Shown here: piece after piece, positions 58,708 to 64,000 of the stretch
Layout of the letters: each line of letters begins with the position of its first letter
How positions within the stretch are numbered: position 1 is the first letter of the stretch
Assembly (NCBI RefSeq): GCF_028746185.1
Contig: NZ_JAQIVH010000024.1
Coordinates: forward strand, 88,579 to 152,578
Origin: Paenibacillus_E qinlingensis
Lineage (GTDB): Bacteria; Bacillota; Bacilli; Paenibacillales; NBRC-103111
Direction of reading: 5' to 3'
Length of the DNA: 64,000 nucleotides
Made by a program: the position numbers and the translations under genes
The notes under the pieces: generated by a model
The model's database searches: none
Told to the model about the DNA's origin: nothing
What the model saw: only the letters and a program-made list of their open reading frames with translations

Positions 58708-59835
58708 TTACGTTCTCGCAATTGCTAGTAGCGTATTCGCCCATTCCTGCAAGTCCTCGTTGGAATCGGTCATTTGTTCAGCTATTGCTATGCAGCTTTC
58801 ACGCTGGTCTTCTGTAAGCTCTCCTGCAAAATGTAGTGCTTCCTGATAATTTGCGATGAGCTCATAATCATTGCGTTCAAGAGGCTCATTCCAATCAAAC
58901 TTTTTCAATCGCTCCAAACACTCCCTAGCAAGAGAGTTACTGTAACACACCAGACGCATAAATAGATCATATTCGAATTTGATATATTGGGCTGGTGACT
59001 CTGGCACATAGTCCGAATGAACAGCAGGAAGCCAGTAATCCAATGCTTCACTCACGGATAAGCCTGCAGTCTTATCAATTTCCACTTGGAAGAGCGCATC
59101 CTTCTCCTTAACATCAGGGAACAAGCGATAAAACAAGTCAAGATCTATTGTTTTTCGCATCGTCAAGCTGTAGTCCACATAATCATTTCCCGTCGCAGCA
59201 AATGCGATAAAGTCTTCTGTTAGTTGTAACGGAGCAAAGGCATTTTCCTCAATAAGTTGAGCTGCTGCCTTCAAGGTAAGCAGATTAAACCCATCTTTCA
59301 GAATACCTGCTTCGAAGGCAATCACAGGCTCATCCTCTTCGCTTAAGCAGTCGTCCTCATCCAGGTCCATAACCGAATAAGCCAAGCTTTCAAAAGCTCT
59401 GATGATGCGGCTGCTTTCCCCCATATCATCTGGGAAGAGCTGAAAGCTAAAGTCCCCTTGACTGTATTTTAACGAAAGAACCTCACTGTCTTTCTGGTAT
59501 TTGTCTCCGTACTTGCCGCCCCGATACTTTTCCAGTGTTTTCTCAAATCGATCTAGCGTGTTCATATAGATGTAGTAGCTATTATGTTCGTCAGCATATA
59601 AATTAAAAGCGTATACGTTCTTGTTATCTGGGCCCTCCGCAAAAGATTGGATGACAAACTTACAGCCTTCCACCAGCGCATGGGTAAAGGCTTCCGCTGT
59701 AATGAGTTCTACGCCCTCTGGTTTCTCTGGACTGAATTTAGCCTCGTCACCTTCACACAACACGTAATAACCTTCCTGGTAGATAGGTGTTTTTTCATCC
59801 AGCAGTCGTCCAAGTCTTGAATAGTAGGTGTTCAT
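58708..59835 (-). CDS. Hypothetical protein, DUF4303-like in part (tentative)
   Basis: This 375-aa acidic cytosolic protein is complete. The N-terminal third (AEAFTHALVEGCKFVIQSFA, NVYAFNLYADEHNSYYIYMN, EKTLEKYRGG) recalls DUF4303-type proteins that occur as immunity or accessory proteins beside polymorphic toxins; this is from memory. The C-terminal part has an Imm-like helical look. The ATG has GGAG seven bases upstream. No toxin gene is adjacent. Confidence 0.55.
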   Translation of the reverse strand: MNTYYSRLGRLLDEKTPIYQEGYYVLCEGDEAKFSPEKPEGVELITAEAFTHALVEGCKFVIQSFAEGPDNKNVYAFNLYADEHNSYYIYMNTLDRFEKTLEKYRGGKYGDKYQKDSEVLSLKYSQGDFSFQLFPDDMGESSRIIRAFESLAYSVMDLDEDDCLSEEDEPVIAFEAGILKDGFNLLTLKAAAQLIEENAFAPLQLTEDFIAFAATGNDYVDYSLTMRKTIDLDLFYRLFPDVKEKDALFQVEIDKTAGLSVSEALDYWLPAVHSDYVPESPAQYIKFEYDLFMRLVCYSNSLARECLERLKKFDWNEPLERNDYELIANYQEALHFAGELTEDQRESCIAIAEQMTDSNEDLQEWANTLLAIART

Positions 59836-60010
59836 ATTATTGCTCCGATCTGTTTATTTTTAAGAATTCCGATGAGCTTAATCTATTCTCGAAGTTGAAG
59901 GCATCTATTATATTGTACCATCTTTCCCGTAAATTGGTATGTTCTACCTTCTTGAAGAAAAGGAAACCTGAAGATCATGTATCAGCTGAAAAGTGGATTC
60001 GCTTTGGTTG

Positions 60011-60036
60011 TCGGGAATGGGATAATGTTCTTGTTA
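60011..60036 (+). repeat. Single copy of the GGGAATG(A/G)GAT repeat
   Basis: TCGGGAATGGGATAATGTTC followed by TTGTTA; diverged copy of the element at 58582. It lies in the 59836-60269 gap, which otherwise shows no supported gene. Confidence 0.45.
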
Positions 60037-60232
60037 CCCAACATTTAGTGTCATACATCATAGTTTGATTTTATTTCTTATTAAAAAAATAAGTAATCGG
60101 AGCTACTTGATGCGCACCTTCCATGGTGTACGGAAGTTCAAAAACATTGTACATAATGCAGAGCCTGGGGATCTTTATGAACCATTGGGTTTTTCTTTTT
60201 CTATACACCTGGTTGTTAGACGCTTAGAAAGA

Positions 60233-60265
60233 AACCACCCTACGATAGTTAGTCGCAAGGTGGTT
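60233..60265 (-). terminator. Terminator of the 130-aa gene
   Basis: On the minus strand, AACCACC and GGTGGTT arms with inner CG pairs, then TTTCTTT. It overlaps the last codons region and lies 5-37 bp past the stop. Confidence 0.65.
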
Positions 60266-60269
60266 GAAA

Positions 60270-60662
60270 TCAGCCAATAAGATCGTATAACTCGTTTAAT
60301 CGAGTGTGAAATTCCTCTAGCTCGCCTGATGTAAACTCATATTGAAATTCATCCTTATCTGTTAATATTAAATTTTTGCTAGAAATATGACCAGACCAAA
60401 TAGTTCCTTCCATCCAATCAGTCCAATTTAAATAATTAGACTGATATCCTACAAAAGTAATAGTTATTTGTTCGTCTTCTTGTACGGCTGTGAATGGATG
60501 TGAACTATTTGATATATTTGGTACTGAAGTAATTATCTCCGTTACCTCTCTGACTACTTCAGATATACCTAGCGTACCTTCTAATACTCCATTTTGTTTA
60601 ATAAATTCGATCGAATATATCTTTTCGGGAAGGAAAAGCATATATAACTTATGATCCTTCAT
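60270..60662 (-). CDS. Hypothetical protein, immunity-like size and context
   Basis: This 130-aa soluble, beta-rich protein begins MKDHKLYMLFLPEKIYSIEF and ends EEFHTRLNELYDLIG. Not recognised. It lies 23 bp downstream of the broken lipoprotein gene and is probably in the same transcript; a small acidic protein next to an exported Gly/Ala-rich one is the layout of toxin-immunity pairs, but this is only context. Confidence 0.5.
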   Translation of the reverse strand: MKDHKLYMLFLPEKIYSIEFIKQNGVLEGTLGISEVVREVTEIITSVPNISNSSHPFTAVQEDEQITITFVGYQSNYLNWTDWMEGTIWSGHISSKNLILTDKDEFQYEFTSGELEEFHTRLNELYDLIG

Positions 60663-60685
60663 GCATGCAGCCTCCTCAGTCTGGT

Positions 60686-61118
60686 CTAGTTTGGTAACCC
60701 TTTAACCCAATTTATGATTTTCCCCAAAATGCCTGCTGCTGCTGCTGCACCTTCTCTAGCGGCTGCACCAGCTGGATTAGCTGCTGCTCCTGCCTGCACT
60801 CCCGCTCTTTCACCTTTTTGGAATTTTTCACGAATGACCCTTTCTGGATACCCGAGTGGTTGGTAAATTGGATTACCGTCATTTTCATTGCTGTTATATA
60901 ACTGGTCTTTGTTCCCATTGATATAGTAAACAAACCGAGCCAAAAACCCATTTTTGCCTATAGCTATTGATAATCCAGATGTCCTCTTCAAAAGGAAATC
61001 TAACTGGCTCGTTAAAATTGTAAATCATCTGTTTGCTTTTTTCTTGGGTTTCATTATTACCACTACACCCACATAATAAAAAAAGTAATATCAATAAAGC
61101 AAAAGGAATATTTTTCAT
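60686..61118 (-). pseudogene. Lipoprotein gene split by a frameshift, Ala/Gly-rich C-terminus
   Basis: The 5' frame (60894-61118) encodes a lipoprotein signal (MKNIPFALLILLFLLCGCSG) and NFNEPVRFPFEED. The +1-shifted frame (60686-60991) carries the natural continuation TSGLSIAIGKNGFLARFVYY and ends in GAAANPAGAAAREGAAAAAG plus ILGKIINWVKGLPN. Together they make one protein of about 143 aa; switching frame near 60970-60990 joins them. The C-terminal Ala/Gly-rich helix resembles membrane-inserting peptides. Either a decayed gene or a sequencing indel. Confidence 0.55.
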
Positions 61119-61177
61119 TGTTTCACCTCTTATAATTAAACGTATATCAAAACATTTTGTTGCGTTAAATAATCTGC

Positions 61178-61220
61178 CCGTTAGGTGAGCAAAAGGCTAC
61201 CGATCGTGCCGGCAGCCTTC
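61178..61220. terminator. Repeated hairpin terminator, copy 1
   Basis: CCGTTAGGTGAGCAAAAGGC followed by TACCGATCGTGCCGGCAGCC. On the minus strand GGCTGCCGG...CGGTAGCC is followed by TTTTG, so it ends the SMI1/KNR4 gene. Forty of 43 bases match copy 2 at 61819-61861. Confidence 0.7.
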
Positions 61221-61273
61221 TCTTAATGTCTATTGAGTTGTAGTTCCCAGTTAGCGGAAAGGTGGAAAAGTGC

Positions 61274-61729
61274 TTAGTCAGTTCGTAGTCCTTCAATAAA
61301 CTCAGAGAAACTCTTTGCAATTAGCACTAGATGATTATAGCTTGGATTATCACAATCATCATTCATGAAATCCCAGTAATAAACAAACCCACTGTCATTG
61401 CCAGCTAGAGAAATGCAAACCAGATTCCTAAGTGGATCATGTCCAATTGCAATTAAATTGGATGGGATTTTCTCTTCTTTGTTGAAGTATAGAAAATTAC
61501 TAACTAAACTTGGCATTTCCCGTTCGAATAAAGGATGAACGTAAACAAGATAACTTGTTAAAATTCCATTCTTTGTTGTGAACATCACATTAGGAATCGG
61601 GTTTCCACCATTGTACTTAAGTAAAAACTCCTTGTAATCATTTGGAAGTTTAATTCCATATCTTTGCTCTACTTCTTGAATATTTTCTAAAGAAATAGGA
61701 GCAAATGTATTTTTTATTTGAAACTTCAC
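61274..61729 (-). CDS. SMI1/KNR4 (SUKH) family protein
   Basis: This 151-aa SUKH-1 domain protein has the signature VEQRYGIKLPNDYKEFLLKYNGGNPIP, followed by LIAIGHDPLRNLVCISLAGNDSGFVYYWDF and a C-terminal helix FSEFIEGL. SUKH proteins are broad immunity proteins of contact-dependent and polymorphic toxin systems. The start is GTG (61729) close after GGAGG. No cognate toxin remains nearby, so it may be an orphan immunity gene. Confidence 0.88.
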   Translation of the reverse strand: MKFQIKNTFAPISLENIQEVEQRYGIKLPNDYKEFLLKYNGGNPIPNVMFTTKNGILTSYLVYVHPLFEREMPSLVSNFLYFNKEEKIPSNLIAIGHDPLRNLVCISLAGNDSGFVYYWDFMNDDCDNPSYNHLVLIAKSFSEFIEGLRTD

Positions 61730-61818
61730 GTTTCCTCCTGTAAATAGGAATTTTATTTAGTTATTAATTCGAGGGGGATTTCGTTATTCCTGTATGGTTT
61801 CTTTTGAAGGATATTTAT

Positions 61819-61861
61819 CCGTTAGGTGAGCAAAAGACTGCCGATCGTGCTGGCAGCCTTC
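61819..61861. terminator. Repeated hairpin terminator, copy 2
   Basis: Same 43-base unit as at 61178, with three base changes, two of which (A/G and G/A in the arms) keep pairing. It lies after the end of the broken acetyltransferase gene on the minus strand. Confidence 0.7.
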
Positions 61862-61903
61862 CATTGCTGTGTATTGAACATACGTTATCCGATAGAGAAT
61901 CAA

Positions 61904-62351
61904 TTATCGAAACATTCCCATTTCCCTTGTTGCACTAAACCCTATTGATTCATATAGGTGGTCTTGCTTGATCACTTGCTACAAGTCTAAATAATCGTAT
62001 ATTTCTTTCAGAGAACCAGTCTAATGTTGCATTAGTTAATGTTCTGGCTATCCCCTGCCTTCTAAATTCTGCCTCTACATATACATCAGCAATAAATCCA
62101 TAAGAACGAAGTTTAAGATAGCGATAAGGTGCATCATCTTTAATAAATGCTCCAGCACATGCAATAATTCCACCATCATTTTCAACTACAAAGTGTTGTG
62201 CCGTTTTTGCCAAATATAACGATCTGTAATCTTCCTCAACAATTGTATGGAACTCAGGGAGTAATCTTTGAACCATCCCTGTTTCTTCAAACATCTTATA
62301 TTTCAAATTAACAATAATAGGAATATCATCAACGATTGCAGATCTGAACAT
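61904..62351 (-). pseudogene. GNAT acetyltransferase gene truncated by a frameshift
   Basis: The 5' frame (stop at 61950) gives 133 aa with the acetyl-CoA site VEAEFRRQGIARTLT and stops at SDQARPPI. If one base is removed at about 61957-61962, the frame continues RPLYESIGFSATREMGMFR to a stop at 61904-61906. That is the expected GNAT ending (RPLYEKLGF...EMRL). So a one-base insertion removed the last 15 or so residues. ATG 62351 begins MFRSAIVDDIPIIVNLKYKM. Function of the truncated form is doubtful. Confidence 0.8.
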
Positions 62352-62403
62352 TTTCGCACCCCTTTTTTGATAATAATTCCCATTAATATTCCATGCTCAT
62401 ATG

Positions 62404-62464
62404 GAACTATTCTGCCCGTTCGTATTATGAGGTCACCAGATCTTTCTGGTAGACCTCATTTTTG
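62404..62464 (+). terminator. Hairpin cassette/terminator upstream of the IS110 element
   Basis: The leader GAACTATTCTGCCCGTTCGT is followed by ATGAGGTCACCAGA, TCTT, TCTGGTAGACCTCAT and TTTT. Strong plus-strand terminator. It shares its leader with the cassette at 55725. Confidence 0.75.
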
Positions 62465-62479
62465 TATGGTCTTATTATA

Positions 62480-62663
62480 GCGGTAGCCGGGGATCGAACG
62501 TTTCTGCCCGTGGGACTTGGATTCCGAGAGCTATTCAGTTCATCCCCCCTACTTGTTCAACCATGGTTAGGCTGGTTGGGAAATGAATCCCGTATCACAT
62601 GCGATAGTGTGGAAGACAAGAAGGTTAGGGGTTACCGGTGAAAAATATTACAGGAGTGATGTC
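62480..62663 (+). ncRNA. Candidate IS110 left end, possible bridge RNA
   Basis: The roughly 180-bp non-coding DNA upstream of the transposase contains several short hairpins (CAACCA/TGGTTG near 62559-62580, GGG...CCC near 62577-62590). In IS110-group elements the recombinase gene is preceded by a left end that encodes a structured bridge RNA specifying target and donor. Position and length fit; no loop assignment was possible and the element boundary is not defined. Confidence 0.35.
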
Positions 62664-63867
62664 ATGAATCCAGTCATTGGTGTGGATGTTTCAAAGGGAG
62701 AGAGCCATGCACAAGCTTTTTTAGACCGTGGAGTACCTCATGGGAAGATCTTTAGATTTAATTATGATCTAGAAGGTCTAGCGTCTTTTCTAAGTTATAT
62801 TAGAAGTGTGGAATCGGTAGCGGGGATTCGTCCTGCCATTGTTATGGAAGCAACAGGTCATTATCAAAGCCCCGTTGTTCAGTTTCTGGATGAGCACCAG
62901 TATTTGAACATCGTCATTAATCCTTTAATCTCACATAACGCTAAGAAAACCAATTTGCGACGGTTAAAGACGGATGCCGCAGATGCCCATTTATTAGGGA
63001 CACTGTTCTATAAAGAAGAGTTTGAACCCTACAAAAAGCGGGGGGCAGCATCTCATGAATTTACGCTTTCTAACACGCCAATATGAAGCTTTAACAGGTA
63101 TGTATGTCCAAGCAAAACTACAGTTTCAGGCTATTCTTGATCAAGTTTTCCCTGAATATCATGGCGTGTTTGGTGATCTTTATTCAAAGGTGTCCCTTCG
63201 ATTTTTGGCTTTACACCCAACATCAAAAGAAGTCCTAGAAATGTCTGAGTTGGAGATTACTAATGCAATTCAAAGTTTTATTGGACGCGGCAAATCCGTC
63301 TCATGGAGCTTGGAACGTGCTCAAGTCTTAGTAGCGGCAGCAAAGCGAAATCCCTTTAAGGAGACGGCTTTTTCAAGCCATTTAATCTCTATACAGCTGC
63401 TCATCAAATTGCTTCTTCAATACCAGGATCATCTATCAACCCTTAATAAATCGGTAGATGGCCTGGCTGAAGAGCTACTTGAATATGATTTAATTCAATC
63501 GATACCCGGAATTGGCACTAAGATTGCTGCAACAATTTTAGCTGAGATTGGTGAGATCGATCGGTTTGATCACGCAAAGAAACTGGTGGCCTTTGCTGGT
63601 GTTGATCCAAGTGTTTTTTCTTCAGGTAAGTTTGTAGCTACCCAAAATAAAATCACTAAGCACGGCTCCAGGAGGCTTCGTACTGCCTTGTATCAAGCTG
63701 TAAGATGCGGTATTCGTAGTAATAGAAATAAGAAATTAAGGACTTATTATGATAAGAAACGTGCTGAAGGAAAGCTATTCAAAGTAGCAGTAATTGCATG
63801 TGTGAATAAACTCATTCACTGGATTTTTGCCATCTTAACTACTAAGGAAGCATTCCGTTTAGAGTGA
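62664..63867 (+). pseudogene. IS110-family transposase, frame broken at a G6 run
   Basis: Two overlapping frames make one DEDD recombinase of about 400 aa. Frame 1 (62664-63086) has the RuvC-like part: Asp in IGVDVSKGESH, Glu in MEATGHYQ and DAADAH (LKTDAADAHLLGTL). Frame 2 (joined near 63040) has the rest, with the Tnp_20 domain IQSIPGIGTKIAATILAEIG and KHGSRRLRTALYQAVR containing the conserved Ser. The junction is six G at 63040-63045: five G would restore KKRGQHLMNLRF. The ATG at 62664 has AGGAG upstream. Either an inactivating indel, a slippage site, or an assembly error. Confidence 0.88.
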
Positions 63868-64000
63868 ATAACAAAAATAGAAATATATGGAATCTATATC
63901 CGTGCTTAATAGGACGGTTCTTTCCCATGCACTTTTTAAAGTATACCATCTCATGAAACTACTATTAATAATTAAATATTGACAAGCTATTAGCTGGAAT
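63868..64000 (+). mobile_element. Right flank of the IS110 element
   Basis: AT-rich non-coding DNA after the transposase stop. No terminal inverted repeat is evident, as expected for the IS110 group. TTGACA at about 63978 could serve as an outward -35, a known trait of IS110-type right ends that form a promoter in the circular form. The true end may lie beyond the window. Confidence 0.35.

Noticed and set aside
60065..60280. 71-codon plus-strand frame
   Set aside because: No ribosome site, runs across the terminator hairpin of the opposite gene, and shows no family pattern.
62470..62495. tRNA T-arm-like sequence (GTTCGATCCCC on the minus strand)
   Set aside because: The flanking bases cannot form the T stem, acceptor stem or anticodon arm, so no tRNA fold is possible.

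Overview
The window reads as a chromosomal segment of a spore-forming, low-to-mid GC Gram-positive bacterium of the Paenibacillus type. This rests on Bacillus-like helicase-loading genes (dnaB, dnaI), sporulation-phosphorelay brakes (Sda, a Spo0E-family protein), a futalosine-type menaquinone gene (mqnE), coproheme decarboxylase hemQ, large SLH-domain surface proteins and a YesMN-type two-component system beside a carbohydrate ABC transporter. No rRNA, tRNA or CRISPR array was found.

Region 1 (1-15.4 kb) is core housekeeping: the start of sdhC, a divergent LysR regulator, a KtrAB potassium system followed by an orphan response regulator, a CPBP membrane protease, uvrC, trxA, a globin-coupled chemoreceptor, dnaB-dnaI and hemQ. 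Region 2 (15.4-32.4 kb) is a redox and respiration block: two NDH-2-type NADH dehydrogenases, the ferredoxin-NADP reductase YumC, Fe-S carriers of the YutM and YutI types, YuzB, mqnE, a UbiD decarboxylase, ctaA and thioredoxins. Its regulatory DNA is unusually legible. A near-perfect Rex box precedes the first NADH dehydrogenase, a near-perfect Fur box precedes yumC, DnaA boxes lie upstream of sda, and two MerR-style promoters with 19-bp spacers flank a MerR-methyltransferase fusion gene.

Region 3 (32.4-51.8 kb) is surface and carbohydrate biology. It holds a 1308-residue FG-GAP/Calx-beta/SLH protein and a 1958-residue SLH-anchored putative glycosidase. The glycosidase gene lies in line with two CUT1 permeases and a lipoprotein binding protein, opposite a YesM/YesN-like sensor and regulator. 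Together they look like a Gram-positive polysaccharide-utilisation locus of unknown substrate. A VOC-family pseudogene and a GC-richer ArsR-MFS pair lie between the two giant genes.

Region 4 (51.8-64 kb) is accessory. It begins with a decayed IS110 fragment and an aldehyde/electrophile-type cassette (SDR, AraC, aldo-keto reductase, MerR). It continues through repeat-rich DNA with SUKH and possible immunity-like proteins, a PD-(D/E)XK-like protein and several genes broken by single stops or frameshifts. It ends in an IS110 element whose transposase frame is broken at a run of six G. Several short hairpin repeat families recur here. All assignments are from reading the sequence; no database search was run.
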